Source: Geminicoccus roseus DSM 18922
GTDB taxonomy: Bacteria; Pseudomonadota; Alphaproteobacteria; Geminicoccales; Geminicoccaceae
Reading direction: 5' to 3'
Assembly (NCBI RefSeq): GCF_000427665.1
Contig: NZ_KE386572.1
Span: 3,968,373 to 4,032,372 of the forward strand
Length of the DNA stretch: 64,000 nt
The notes under the pieces are model-generated. The model was not told the DNA's origin, did not search any database, and was given only the letters and a program-made list of their open reading frames with translations. The stretch's first letter is position 1. Every line of letters starts with the position of its first letter. The position numbers and the translations under genes are program-made. Positions 1-8,619 of the stretch are shown here, one piece after another.

Positions 1-2
1 CG

Positions 3-80
3 CGCGAGATCGAGCTGGTGGCGGCCCAGGCGGCCTACCAGGATCCCCCGCGCTTGTTCGAGGTGGAGCGGGTGCGGTGA
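3..80 (+). CDS. 3' end of an unidentified gene
   Basis: An open frame runs in from the window edge and stops at TGA 78-80. Only 25 residues are visible, ending in FEVERVR, too few to name a family. Its stop overlaps the GTG start of the next gene (GTGA), so the two are probably cotranscribed and translationally coupled. Confidence 0.5.
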   Translation, partial: REIELVAAQAAYQDPPRLFEVERVR

Positions 81-793
81 GCGACCAGGGCCTGCCGGAA
101 GCGCTGGCGCGTCGCCGCCCCTCCAGCGAACCGGTCGAGCGGCCCTTGCCGGCGAGCCCGCCGGTCCGTTCGGCACTGGCCGGCGAGCGGGTCCGCCTGG
201 AGCCGCTGGACCCGGAGCGGCATGCCGAGGGCCTGTTCCGGGCCGGCCATGAGGACGGCCAGCCGGAGCGGTGGCGCTTCCTGGCCTACGGCCCGTTCGC
301 CAACGCGGCCGAGATGAAGCCCTGGCTGGTCCGCAGCGCCCTGTCGTCCGACCCGCTGTTCTTCGCGATCTGCGGCCCGGACGGGACGCCGCTCGGCATG
401 TCGGCGTTCCTCAACATCCATCCGGCTGCGGGCTCGATCGAGATCGGCCATCTCTGGTTCGGCGGCGGCCTGCAGCGCCGCCCGGCCGCCACCGAGGCCA
501 TCTACCTGATGATCCGCCACGCGATGGAGCTGGGCTATCGCCGGGTCGAGTGGAAATGCGACGCCGCCAACCAGCCCTCGCGCCAGGCGGCCCGCCGCTT
601 CGGCTTCGGCCATGAGGGGGTCTTCTACCGGGCCATGGTGGTCAAGGGCCGCAACCGCGACACGGCCTGGTACTCGATCCTCGACGAGGAGTGGCCCCTG
701 GTGCGGGCCGGCTTCGAGGCCTGGCTGGACCCGGCCAATTTCGACGCTGAAGGCCGCCAGCGGCGCAGGCTGGCGGAGTGCCGCCCGGGCTGA
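77..793 (+). CDS. GNAT family N-acetyltransferase (RimJ/RimL type)
   Basis: A 238-residue protein. After an N-terminal extension of about 35 residues it follows the pattern of GNAT enzymes that acetylate protein N-termini or small amines with acetyl-CoA: a strand with VRLEPLDPERH, a core with GTPLGMSAFLNI, then GSIEIGHLWFG and a helix with EAIYLMIRHAMELGYRRVEW. The end (CDAANQPSRQAARRFGF, EGVFYRAMVVKG) is typical of the RimJ/RimL branch. The GTG start overlaps the preceding stop by 4 bases. The substrate cannot be told from sequence. Confidence 0.88.
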   Translation: MSDQGLPEALARRRPSSEPVERPLPASPPVRSALAGERVRLEPLDPERHAEGLFRAGHEDGQPERWRFLAYGPFANAAEMKPWLVRSALSSDPLFFAICGPDGTPLGMSAFLNIHPAAGSIEIGHLWFGGGLQRRPAATEAIYLMIRHAMELGYRRVEWKCDAANQPSRQAARRFGFGHEGVFYRAMVVKGRNRDTAWYSILDEEWPLVRAGFEAWLDPANFDAEGRQRRRLAECRPG

Positions 794-814
794 CGCCGGA
801 CCAGGCACCGACGG

Positions 815-1228
815 TCAGTGCAGGTGATGCCGGCTTCCGGCGTTCTCCCCGGCCAGCCTGGCCGCGCGGAGGTAGAGGTCGGCGCTGGCGTCCAGCAGGC
901 CCTGCAGCCGTGCTGGCAGGCCCGGCACCAGCGGCTGATCCAGGCAGGCCGGATCGCCGTCCAGGTCATGGGGAAGGGGCCGTCCCGCCGAGGCCATTGC
1001 CGGCCCGCCGGCCTTGCGGGTCAGCAGCCAGGCGACGACATGGCCAAGCCGGGTGGTGATCCGGTCGATCTCGCGGACATGGGGCAGCTCGCCCGGCGCC
1101 ACCGCGGGCGCCGCCGGGCGGCTCTCGAGATAGCGCCGCGTCGCATCGACCAGGGCCAGCGCCTCCGCCAGCATCTCGTCGAGCGGGCAGGCAAGGCGAA
1201 GCGCCCGATCGTCGTCGTCCTGCGTCAT
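815..1228 (-). CDS. DUF1465 family protein
   Basis: A 137-residue, mostly helical protein. The segment RITTRLGHVVAWLLTRKA (about residues 56-73) matches the alphaproteobacterial DUF1465 family, where a TTRL..VASWLL-type stretch is the conserved core; a helix with DEMLAEALALVDATRRYL precedes it. Family members are small, probably cytoplasmic, and lack an agreed function. The gene converges on the acetyltransferase upstream with only 21 bases between the stops. Family assignment rests on pattern recognition of the core motif. Confidence 0.72.
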   Translation of the reverse strand: MTQDDDDRALRLACPLDEMLAEALALVDATRRYLESRPAAPAVAPGELPHVREIDRITTRLGHVVAWLLTRKAGGPAMASAGRPLPHDLDGDPACLDQPLVPGLPARLQGLLDASADLYLRAARLAGENAGSRHHLH

Positions 1229-1283
1229 CGATAGGTCCCGTGCAGCTGCCCCGGCGGGACGCTGCCGCCGGGAGCGGGACCGG

Positions 1284-2123
1284 TCAACGGCTGGCGGTGT
1301 AGAATTGCTGCGCGGGCGTACCCGAGAACAAGAACGAGGGGGCGAGCGCGATGCGGCTGCCCGGCAGATCGCGCCGCAGCGGGATCAGGCTGCCGGGCGC
1401 GCGCTCGACCGCCACACCCTCAGGCGCTTCCAGGGCCGCCAGCAGCACCCCGCCGCGGGCCAGCGCCCGGGCGCGAAGGTCCCCAGGCTCCCCGACGCTG
1501 GCCGGGGCCGGCTCCCGGCCGGGATCGGCGAAGGCGGTGCGCAACTCGTCCTGGCTCCAGCCGCGATGCTGGGCCTGCAGCTTCTCGACCCTGGCCAGAT
1601 AGGCCTGGCCGCGCTCCGGGTCGCGGCTGTGATAGGCGGCCACCGCCCGGCTCCAGCTGCCGCGCTCGTCGAACAGCTCCTTCAGGAAGGCGGTGCCGTA
1701 GGCGACGTTGCGGATCGGGTCCAGCGCCTCCTCGATCGTGCGGAAGGCGTCCGGGTGCCAGTGCAGGTTGATCTGCATGCAGCCCACGTCGATGTTGCGC
1801 CGCCCCTCGGCCTGCAGCCGGCGCACCATCGCAATCGCCGCCTCCCGGCTGGGCGCATACCAGGCCTCCTTGCCCGAGGTGACTGTCCAGGGCCAGGGAT
1901 AGCTGCGGCGGTGCTTGCGGCTCCACCGCCCGGTCTCGGCGAGCATGATCCCGGTGACCATGCCCTCGGGCAGGTCGGCCAGCCGCTCGGCACGATCTGC
2001 CGCGTTCAGGCACAGGGCGGCAGTTCTTGCCGGGTCCTCCTCGCCGGCGGCATCGTCTGGCCAGGCGAATGCCGGGGCTAGCAGGCCGATCAGCACGAGG
2101 AGGAGGGGGCGCAGTCTGGTCAT
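1284..2123 (-). CDS. Lytic transglycosylase (SLT domain), secreted
   Basis: A 279-residue protein. The chosen ATG at 2123 gives a clean signal peptide (MTRLRPLLLVLIGLLAPAFA); the frame stays open upstream but without signal-peptide character. The SLT core follows: PEGMVTGIMLAETGRW carries the likely catalytic Glu, then IDVGCMQINLHWH and ...NVAYGTAFLKELF, ...WSRAVAAYHS. These match soluble lytic transglycosylases that cleave the MurNAc-GlcNAc bond of peptidoglycan in the periplasm. The C-terminal ~80 residues are low-complexity and unassigned. It may serve in wall turnover or in letting a secretion apparatus through. Confidence 0.87.
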   Translation of the reverse strand: MTRLRPLLLVLIGLLAPAFAWPDDAAGEEDPARTAALCLNAADRAERLADLPEGMVTGIMLAETGRWSRKHRRSYPWPWTVTSGKEAWYAPSREAAIAMVRRLQAEGRRNIDVGCMQINLHWHPDAFRTIEEALDPIRNVAYGTAFLKELFDERGSWSRAVAAYHSRDPERGQAYLARVEKLQAQHRGWSQDELRTAFADPGREPAPASVGEPGDLRARALARGGVLLAALEAPEGVAVERAPGSLIPLRRDLPGSRIALAPSFLFSGTPAQQFYTASR

Positions 2124-2178
2124 GGCCCGGGATCTTGCAATCGCCGGGCCAGGGGCGGGACATGCGGCCGGCCTCGCC

Positions 2179-3036
2179 CTATTCGGCGGCCAGGAGCGCC
2201 TCGCCGGCGCCATTGGCCAGGAGGAGGGCGCCCAGCCGCTCCACCAGAAGCCGCGCCAGGCCTGGCAGGTGCTCGCGCGAGACCTGGTTGGCGGGGCTGT
2301 GCGGGAAGAACAGGTCGCGGCGCAGCTCGATCTGCAGCGCATGGACCCGCCGGGCCGGACGGCCATGCCGCTCGGTGATCCAGCCGCCGGCGAACGGGCG
2401 GTTGCGCGCCACGCTCAGGCCGCCGCCGCGCAGCACCCGCTCGGCCTCCGCCACCAGCTCCGCGCCGCAGCTGCGGCCGTAGCGGTCGCCCAGCACCACG
2501 TCCGCCATCCCCGGAAGCCCGGCGCCTGGGGCAGGCATCGAGTGGCAGTCCAGGAGCAGGACCTGACCGAACATGCCGGAAAGGCGGCGGCATTCGGCCG
2601 CCAGCGCCAGGTGGTAGGGCAGGTGGACCGTCTCGATCCGCTGGGCGATCTCGGCATGGGCGAGGCGGCGCTGGTGGACCCGGCGCTCGCCAAGCCGGGT
2701 CGGCACCACGCCGAGCCCGGCCTGAACCCGCAGCGAGCGGCGCGGGCGCTGGCCGGACGGGATGCCGGAGATCGCCGCCTCGTCCAGCTCCTGCGGATCG
2801 CGGTTCAGGTCGATCCAGGCGCGGCTCCAGCGGGCGCGCAGCAAGGTGGCACCGCTCTGCACGCCCGGAGCGAACAGCTCGTGGACCGGTCCGTCGTTCA
2901 GAACCGGCAGCATGTCCTCGGCCAGGCCCAGGCGCAGCCGTTCCTCGACCGGGTAGTGGCGGCCGCTGTGCGGGGACGAGATCAGGACCGGCAGGGCAGG
3001 CCCGGCGGGGCGCACGAGCACGAACGGGTCGGTCAT
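2179..3036 (-). CDS. N-formylglutamate amidohydrolase family (HutG-like)
   Basis: A 285-residue protein from the ATG at 3036 (MTDPFVLVRP). Family landmarks are SSPHSGRHYP near the N-terminus, DLNRDP, LLLDCHSMP with likely metal-binding Asp and His, then PFAGGWITERHG and ALQIELRRDLF. Characterised members hydrolyse N-formyl-L-glutamate to formate and glutamate, the last step of one histidine degradation route; many homologues have other or unknown N-acyl substrates. No other hut gene is nearby, so the substrate is open. The divergent tRNA lies about 140 bp away. Confidence 0.85.
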   Translation of the reverse strand: MTDPFVLVRPAGPALPVLISSPHSGRHYPVEERLRLGLAEDMLPVLNDGPVHELFAPGVQSGATLLRARWSRAWIDLNRDPQELDEAAISGIPSGQRPRRSLRVQAGLGVVPTRLGERRVHQRRLAHAEIAQRIETVHLPYHLALAAECRRLSGMFGQVLLLDCHSMPAPGAGLPGMADVVLGDRYGRSCGAELVAEAERVLRGGGLSVARNRPFAGGWITERHGRPARRVHALQIELRRDLFFPHSPANQVSREHLPGLARLLVERLGALLLANGAGEALLAAE

Positions 3037-3176
3037 CTTGTCCACCTGCTGGGCCTGCCGGATGCAACCACGACCCGCCGCCGGCCACAACGCCCGACGA
3101 CAGAACCATGATAAACGCACGCCCCTCTTGCCAGGGGGCGCGACAGGCGCTATCCGCACGCCACGCCAAGCGGTAC

Positions 3177-3251
3177 GGGCGCGTAGCTCAGCGGTAGAGC
3201 ACTACGTTGACATCGTAGTGGTCACAGGTTCGATCCCTGTCGCGCCCACCA
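3177..3251 (+). tRNA. tRNA-Val (anticodon GAC)
   Basis: A complete cloverleaf of 75 bases including encoded CCA. Acceptor GGGCGCG pairs with CGCGCCC, the D arm is GCTC/GAGC, the anticodon stem CTACG/CGTAG encloses loop TTGACAT (anticodon GAC, reading GUC valine codons), and the T arm ACAGG/CCTGT encloses TTCGATC. The discriminator is A, followed by CCA. Every stem is fully paired. Confidence 0.97.
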
Positions 3252-3345
3252 TCTCCTTATCTGAACATCGACGCAGTGGTCTCGCCTGGGGCGGGAGCCG
3301 GAAGCTCGCCATCACGCCTGTCGCGCCGGCTTCATCCGGCGACCG

Positions 3346-3498
3346 TCATGGCTGGGCCGACAGTGGCGCCTCGATGCCGGGCATGTCGGGCAGGTGGGTT
3401 GCCGGGGCCACCGCGAGCGAGCGGGGGCGGTCCAGCAGCAGGCCGAACGTCAGCACGAGGGCGAAGACCAGCAGGCAGATCCGACCGGAGAGGGGCAT
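3346..3498 (-). CDS. Small single-pass membrane or secreted protein (50 aa)
   Basis: A short frame with ATG at 3498 preceded on its strand by a weak AGGATGAG. The 50 residues start with MPLSGR, then a hydrophobic stretch (ICLLVFALVLTFGLLL, about residues 7-22), DRPRS and a polar tail ending SAQP. It could be a tiny anchored peptide or a signal-peptide-bearing secreted peptide. No family recognised. Support comes from the coherent hydrophobic segment and plausible start; no homology could be checked. The 298 bp between it and mmcB hold no convincing gene. Confidence 0.42.
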   Translation of the reverse strand: MPLSGRICLLVFALVLTFGLLLDRPRSLAVAPATHLPDMPGIEAPLSAQP

Positions 3499-3796
3499 GA
3501 CGGCTCATCCTGGCGACGGGCGGCCCGCGGGCCGGAATGCCGTCGACACCGCGATTGTGGTGGTCCAGGCCGACCACTCGCTGTGACTCTCGTCACCGCA
3601 GCCCTGACCTGCGGATCGGGCATGGGCCGGTTGTGGCCGAGATGCCGCTGGACCTGACCCTGGACACGCCATCGTCACCTCGCCTCCATGCTGAGGGCGC
3701 CTCGCCGCGACCTGCCGGCACAGGGTCGGCCGCGATCTTGCCGCCCGGCCCGTTCGGCTCTAGGGACGATCATCGCTGCCAGAAGTTGAGATTTCG

Positions 3797-4306
3797 TTGA
3801 CGTCCTCTTTTCCCGATGCACCGGAAGCCGCCCTGGCGGAGGATCTCGCGGAGCGGCCCGACGCGCCGGCGCCGCCCGGCCGGCCGGCCGTCACCGCCGC
3901 GGTCTGCCGCGGGGTGCTGCGCCATCTGGTCCAGGCAGGCCACGCCCCGCTGGTCGAGATGCCGCTGCCCGACGGACGTCGCGCCGACATCATGGCGCTG
4001 GGCCCGGACGGACGGATCACGATCATCGAGATCAAGTCCTGCCCGGCCGACTACCTGACCGACCGGAAATGGCAGGCCTATGCAGCGTTCTGCGACCGGT
4101 TCGGCTTTGCGGTCGCCGCCGACTTCCCGCTGGACCTCCTGCCGCCGGAGCCGGGCATCCTGGTCGCGGACGCGTACGACGCTGCTGAGATCCGGCCGCT
4201 GCAGGACTTCACCCTGGCGTCTGCCCGCCGCCGGGTCCTGCACCTGCGCTTCGCCCGCCTGGCGGCGCTGCGCACCCTTGGGGCGGCCGACGCGCTGGCG
4301 GGCTAG
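3797..4306 (+). CDS. mmcB: MmcB family DNA repair protein
   Basis: A 169-residue protein starting at TTG 3797. After a Pro/Ala-rich N-terminus comes the MmcB/DUF1052 nuclease-like core: GVLRHLVQAGHAPLVEMPLPDGRRADIMAL, then ITIIEIKSCPADYLTDRKW and AYAAFCDRFGFAVAADFP. The D..(10-20)..E-x-K arrangement (RADIMAL and IEIKSC) resembles PD-(D/E)xK nucleases. In Caulobacter the founding member is needed for mitomycin C resistance together with the error-prone polymerase ImuB/DnaE2. No RBS is obvious; the TTG is the only start that keeps the whole domain. Confidence 0.85.
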   Translation: MTSSFPDAPEAALAEDLAERPDAPAPPGRPAVTAAVCRGVLRHLVQAGHAPLVEMPLPDGRRADIMALGPDGRITIIEIKSCPADYLTDRKWQAYAAFCDRFGFAVAADFPLDLLPPEPGILVADAYDAAEIRPLQDFTLASARRRVLHLRFARLAALRTLGAADALAG

Positions 4307-4360
4307 TTCCACACGGCCTCCGACGTTGCTCCGGCGAGGTGTTCGCTGTATGTTCTCGAC

Positions 4361-5431
4361 ATGCAGCAAGTTCACAAGGGACGTGGCGCCACGCTCAATC
4401 CGGCTGGCCGCTTCGAGCGGCACGGCCAGGAGATCGTGGACGATGGCTGGGGCACCATCGAGGAGGTAATGGCGGCGCCCGGGCCCGCGACCACGGTGCA
4501 GCCGGACCGCTCGCGCACGGTGATCGCCCGCAACGATTCGCCCGACATCGGCTTCGACGCCTCGATCAATCCCTATCGCGGCTGCGAGCATGGCTGCATC
4601 TACTGCTATGCCAGGCCCTTCCATGCCTTTCTGGGCCTCTCGTCGGGCACCGACTTCGAGACGCGGATCTTCGCGAAGAACGATGCCGCAAAGATGCTGC
4701 GGGCCGAACTGGCGCGGCCGGGCTACCGGCCGGAGCCGATCGCCTTGGGCGCTGCCACCGATCCCTACCAGCCGGTCGAGCGGCGGCTCCGGATCACCCG
4801 CTCGATCCTGGAGGTGCTGGCGGACGCGCGCCATCCGGTCGGGATCGTCACCAAGTCGGCCGGCGTGGTCCAGGACATCGACCTGCTCCAGCGGCTGGCC
4901 GGGGACGGCCTGGTCCGGGTACAGATCTCGGTCACCACGCTGGATCCCGAGCTGGCGCTGGCGATGGAGCCGCGCTGTTCGGCGCCGGCCAACCGGCTGC
5001 GCGCGATCCGGACGCTCGCCGCGGCCGGCATCCCGGTGGGCGTCAACGTGGCGCCGGTGATCCCGGGCCTCACCGACACCGAGATCGAGGCGATCGTTGC
5101 AAGGGCTGCCGAGGCCGGGGCGGACGCGGTGTTCTGGACCATGGTGCGGCTGCCCTTCGAGGTGAAGGACCTGTTCCGGGCCTGGCTGGAAACCCACCGG
5201 CCGGGGCGGGCCGAGCATGTGCTGTCGCTGATCCGCCAGGCGCGGGGCGGCCGGCTGAACGACCCGGATTTCGGCAGCCGGATGCGCGGCGAGGGGCCTT
5301 ACGCCCGGCTGATCGCCGACCGCTTCCGGCTGGCGATGGTAAGGTACGGGCTGGCGCGCCGGCGGATGCCGCCGATGCGCGTCGACCTGTTCCGCCCGCC
5401 AGAGCCCTCGGGCCAGCTCAGCCTGTTCTGA
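4361..5431 (+). CDS. PA0069 family radical SAM protein (spore-photoproduct-lyase-like)
   Basis: A 356-residue protein. The 4Fe-4S/SAM motif is CEHGCIYC, Cys75, Cys79 and Cys82, within NPYRGCEHGCIYCYARPFH. Further SplB-like landmarks are TDFETRIFAKN, GAATDPYQPVERRL, VGIVTKSAGVVQDIDLL and NVAPVIPGLTD. The C-terminus (MRVDLFRPPE...LSLF) is typical of the PA0069 group. Members are presumed cytoplasmic radical SAM enzymes; a repair role is suspected from similarity to spore photoproduct lyase but is unproven. MmcB, a DNA repair protein, sits 54 bp upstream on the same strand. Confidence 0.92.
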   Translation: MQQVHKGRGATLNPAGRFERHGQEIVDDGWGTIEEVMAAPGPATTVQPDRSRTVIARNDSPDIGFDASINPYRGCEHGCIYCYARPFHAFLGLSSGTDFETRIFAKNDAAKMLRAELARPGYRPEPIALGAATDPYQPVERRLRITRSILEVLADARHPVGIVTKSAGVVQDIDLLQRLAGDGLVRVQISVTTLDPELALAMEPRCSAPANRLRAIRTLAAAGIPVGVNVAPVIPGLTDTEIEAIVARAAEAGADAVFWTMVRLPFEVKDLFRAWLETHRPGRAEHVLSLIRQARGGRLNDPDFGSRMRGEGPYARLIADRFRLAMVRYGLARRRMPPMRVDLFRPPEPSGQLSLF

Positions 5432-5554
5432 ACGGGATGTGGGCCGGTGGGGGGCCTGCGGCCTCGACGCGCCGCGCCCGAGCGCCTATCTGGCGCAGGT
5501 CATCCGCCGGGCGGTTACCGGCTTTGCGATGGCCGGAACGAGGGAGCAGCCTGA

Positions 5555-6529
5555 TTGGCACCGGATGACCTGGCCGTGGCCGCGGGAGACCGCGGCTCTT
5601 CCCGCAGCCATACCATGTTCACCCGGGAAGCCTGGGCGGGCCTGCGCGCCAACGTCCCGCTGACGCTGTCCGACGAGGACCTGGCCGGGCTGCGCGGCAT
5701 CACCGACATCGTGTCGCGCGCCGATGTCGAGGAAATCTACCTGCCGCTCACCCGGCTCCTGAACCTGCACGTCTCGGCGGCGCGCGGCCTGACCCGGGTG
5801 ACCGACGACTTTCTCGGCCGGCTGGCGATCCGGCGGCCCTACATCATCGGGGTGGCGGGCAGCGTCGCGGTGGGCAAGAGCACGTTCGCCCGTGTCCTGC
5901 GCGCCCTGCTCGCCAAGTGGCCGGACCATCCCACCGTGGAGCTGGTCACCACCGACGGCTTCCTTTTGTCCACCGCGACCCTGGAAGAGCGCGGCCTGAT
6001 GGACCGCAAGGGCTTCCCGGAAAGCTACGACCTGCCGCAGATGATCGCGTTCTTGGCCAGCGTGCGCGCCAACATGCCCGAGGTGCAGGCGCCGATCTAT
6101 TCGCACGAGGCCTATGACGTCCTGCCCGACCGGTTCCAGACGGTGCGCCGGCCGGACATCCTGATCTTCGAGGGGCTGAACGTGCTGCAGCTCTCCTCCG
6201 GCGGGATGAACCGGGGCGGCTCGGTGGTGGCCTCCGACTTCTTCGACTTCTCGATCTATCTGGACGCCGACGAGGCCGACATCGAACGCTGGTACATCGA
6301 GCGCTTCCTGGTCCTGCAGCGCACGGTGTTCCAGCGGCCGAGCTCCTATTTCCACCACTTCCGCAACCTGAGCGAGAGCGAGGCGGTCGAGGTGGCGCGC
6401 GGCATCTGGCGGCGGGTCAACCTGGTCAACCTGCGCAGCAACATCCTGCCGACCCGCAGCCGCGCCAGCCTGATGATGCGCAAGCGCCAGGACCATGCGA
6501 TCACCCAGCTCTGGCTGCGCGAGGCCTGA
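5555..6529 (+). CDS. coaA: Pantothenate kinase, type I
   Basis: A 324-residue enzyme that phosphorylates pantothenate with ATP, the first committed step of coenzyme A synthesis. The Walker A motif GSVAVGKST lies at residues 102-110, followed by VELVTTDGFL, ERGLMDRKGFPESYD and RPDILIFEGLNVLQ, all characteristic of bacterial CoaA. The C-terminus NLRSNILPTRSRASLMM is also typical. TTG at 5555 gives an N-terminus close to other CoaA proteins; ATG at 5615 (MFTREAW) is the alternative. It sits alone between unrelated genes, as coaA often does. It is normally feedback-regulated by CoA. Confidence 0.95.
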   Translation: MAPDDLAVAAGDRGSSRSHTMFTREAWAGLRANVPLTLSDEDLAGLRGITDIVSRADVEEIYLPLTRLLNLHVSAARGLTRVTDDFLGRLAIRRPYIIGVAGSVAVGKSTFARVLRALLAKWPDHPTVELVTTDGFLLSTATLEERGLMDRKGFPESYDLPQMIAFLASVRANMPEVQAPIYSHEAYDVLPDRFQTVRRPDILIFEGLNVLQLSSGGMNRGGSVVASDFFDFSIYLDADEADIERWYIERFLVLQRTVFQRPSSYFHHFRNLSESEAVEVARGIWRRVNLVNLRSNILPTRSRASLMMRKRQDHAITQLWLREA

Positions 6530-6672
6530 GCCCTGGGGAAGGGGCCGGGAGGGGCTGCGTCCCCGCACGGCGTTGACGGGAGGACCCGGCGGCGGCCAGA
6601 TCCCGCCGTCGTGAAGGCGAGGGCGGGGTCGGCATGCTAGGATCCTGGCCCCAGGGTAAGGGGAGCGGGACG

Positions 6673-7098
6673 ATGGCTGCCGCAAGCGAACAGGATCTGA
6701 AGCCCACCTGCCGGGTGGTCCGGGCGGGCGCCGCCTTCACCGGCAAGCAGGCGCTGTCCTACGCGCCGGCGATCTCGGCCGAATCGGTCGGGGCCAGGGG
6801 CATCCACCTGCAGCTCGTGACGATCCCCCCGGGCGGCAAGGCCAAGCCGCACAAGCACGCGGCGCACGAGACCGCGCTCTATGTGCTGAGCGGGCGCTCG
6901 GGCATGTGGTTCGGGGAGAAGCTGGAGGAGCATGTCGCCGCCGAGGCGGGCGACTTCCTCTACATCCCGGCCGACATGCCGCACCAGCCCTACAACGCCA
7001 GCGACAGCGAGGACTGCGTGGCGCTGATCGCGCGCACCGATCCCAACGAGCAGGAGAGCGTGATCCTGCTGCCCGAGCTGGACGAGGCCCACCGCTAG
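6673..7098 (+). CDS. Cupin domain protein
   Basis: A 141-residue single-domain cupin. The ATG at 6673 is preceded by a GGGGAGCGGGA ribosome site; the in-frame start further upstream is less likely. Cupin motif 1 is PGGKAKPHKHAAHETALYVLSG, with two His and a Glu as probable metal ligands, and motif 2 is GDFLYIPADMPHQPYN with a third His. Such proteins may be isomerases, dioxygenases or sensors; nothing here fixes the substrate. No partner gene is obvious. Confidence 0.85.
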   Translation: MAAASEQDLKPTCRVVRAGAAFTGKQALSYAPAISAESVGARGIHLQLVTIPPGGKAKPHKHAAHETALYVLSGRSGMWFGEKLEEHVAAEAGDFLYIPADMPHQPYNASDSEDCVALIARTDPNEQESVILLPELDEAHR

Positions 7099-7192
7099 AG
7101 CGGAGCCGTCCGGATCGCCTTGGCGGTCATCCAGGCGTCACCGAGCCCCGCTACCCGCAGCGCCGATCACAAAGCGTGACAAGGGGGATTCG

Positions 7193-8548
7193 ATGCGGTT
7201 CCTGACTTCCTGCCTGCTGGCCGGGGTGGCGAGCTTCAGCATTGCGGGCGGTGCCTCCGCTTCCGAGCAGGTCGCCGCCGAACTGGCCGGCCATGCGGTG
7301 CTGCCGGCGATGACCATGCTGCCGCCGCCCGCCGACGCGCCGCAGATGTTCCAGATCTCCGGCAAGTTCGCCGGCCCGGCCGGGGTGCGGGTCGATGCGC
7401 CCAACAGCGTGGACGGCGTGAGCAAGGCCGGCGACCAGGTCCGCCCCACCGGGCTGACCTTCCCGCTGGTCGGCCAGCCGGTCCAGGGCTTCTCCGGCAT
7501 CCGCGCACTGGGCGACGACCGCTTCCTGACGCTCACCGACAACGGCTTCGGCTCCAAGGCGAACTCGCCCGACGCCCTCTTGATGTTCCACGAGCTTCAG
7601 GCCGACTGGGAGGAGGGCCGGCTTCGCCGGACCGACACCGTGTTCCTGCACGACCCGGACAAGGTGGTGCCGTTCAGGATCACCACCGAGGCCACCGACG
7701 AGCGCTACCTGACCGGCGCCGACTTCGACCTGGAAAGCATCCAGCCGGTGGGCGACAGCTACTGGATCGGCGAGGAGTTCGGGCCCTACCTGATCGAGGT
7801 CGACCAGGACGGCAAGGTGCTGAGCCTGGTCGAGACCCTCGTGGACGGGAATGCGGTGCGCTCCCCGGACCATCCCGGCGTGCTGACCCCGCCGTCGCCG
7901 GGGCCCGTCGACTTCCAGGTGAAGCGGTCCAAGGGCTTCGAGGGCATGGCGGTGTCGCCGGACGGCAAGCTGCTCTACCCGCTGCTGGAAGGCCCCCTGG
8001 TCGACGCCCAGGGCAGCCCGGAGAAGCACGAGGGCAAGGAGGCGCTGCGGATCCTGGAGTTCGACACCGCCGCGAAGGAGTGGACCGGGCGGTCCTGGCT
8101 CTACCCGCTGGAGGCCGACGGCCACGCCATCGGCGACTTCAACATGATCGACGAGAGCCGCGGGCTGATCATCGAGCGCGACAACCTGGAGGGCGACCCC
8201 AAGGATGCCTGCCAGGGCGAGGTGACGGAGACCTGCATCGCCAAGCCGGCCTCGTTCAAGCGCGTCTACCTGGTCGAGCTCGGCGAGCCGGGCCAGGCGG
8301 TGCGCAAGATCGCGCATCTGGACCTGATGGACATCGACGACCCGAACGGCCTGGCGCGACTGGGCGGCGGCGACGGCAAGTTCAACTTCCCGTTCTTCAC
8401 CATCGAAAACGTCGACATGGTCGACGAGAACCACATCGTGGTGGGCAACGACAACAACCTGCCGTTCTCGGCCGGGCGCTCGGTGAACGAGGCCGATTCC
8501 AACGAGCTGATCCTGCTCGAGGTCGGCGACTTCCTCCAGCGGAGGTGA
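7193..8548 (+). CDS. Secreted esterase-like phytase-family protein
   Basis: A 451-residue protein with a signal peptide (about residues 1-23, ending GGASAS before EQVAAEL). The mature part looks like the 'esterase-like activity of phytase' beta-propeller family: GFSGIRALGDDRFLTLTDNG, FDLESIQPVGDSYWIGEEFGPYL, GFEGMAVSPDGKLLYPLLEG and near the end FPFFTIENVDMVDENHIVVGNDNNLPFS. It is probably periplasmic or extracellular. Family members hydrolyse phosphoesters or other esters, but the substrate is uncertain. The start at 7193 is preceded by AAGGGGG. A long inverted repeat follows the gene. Confidence 0.85.
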   Translation: MRFLTSCLLAGVASFSIAGGASASEQVAAELAGHAVLPAMTMLPPPADAPQMFQISGKFAGPAGVRVDAPNSVDGVSKAGDQVRPTGLTFPLVGQPVQGFSGIRALGDDRFLTLTDNGFGSKANSPDALLMFHELQADWEEGRLRRTDTVFLHDPDKVVPFRITTEATDERYLTGADFDLESIQPVGDSYWIGEEFGPYLIEVDQDGKVLSLVETLVDGNAVRSPDHPGVLTPPSPGPVDFQVKRSKGFEGMAVSPDGKLLYPLLEGPLVDAQGSPEKHEGKEALRILEFDTAAKEWTGRSWLYPLEADGHAIGDFNMIDESRGLIIERDNLEGDPKDACQGEVTETCIAKPASFKRVYLVELGEPGQAVRKIAHLDLMDIDDPNGLARLGGGDGKFNFPFFTIENVDMVDENHIVVGNDNNLPFSAGRSVNEADSNELILLEVGDFLQRR

Positions 8549-8566
8549 TGCGGGGTTGATCGCGCC

Positions 8567-8614
8567 CCCGCCTCCCGGCAAACCGTGGCGACGCTGCAGT
8601 GTTCGGGAGGCGGG
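8567..8614 (+). terminator. Inverted repeat between two genes, overlapping the next ribosome site
   Basis: The 11-base arms CCCGCCTCCCG (8567-8577) and CGGGAGGCGGG (8604-8614) are perfect complements around a 26-base loop, 19 bases after the esterase stop. There is no T run. The right arm contains the probable Shine-Dalgarno sequence of the dehydrogenase starting at 8620, so the structure could end transcription or hide the ribosome site. Confidence 0.5.
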
Positions 8615-8619
8615 ACGCG

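Noticed and set aside
3276-3800. Other open frames after the tRNA gene
   Set aside because: Arg/Gly/Pro-rich, no ribosome site; only the 50-residue hydrophobic frame on the minus strand looked plausible. An integrase or att duplication of the tRNA end was sought and not seen.
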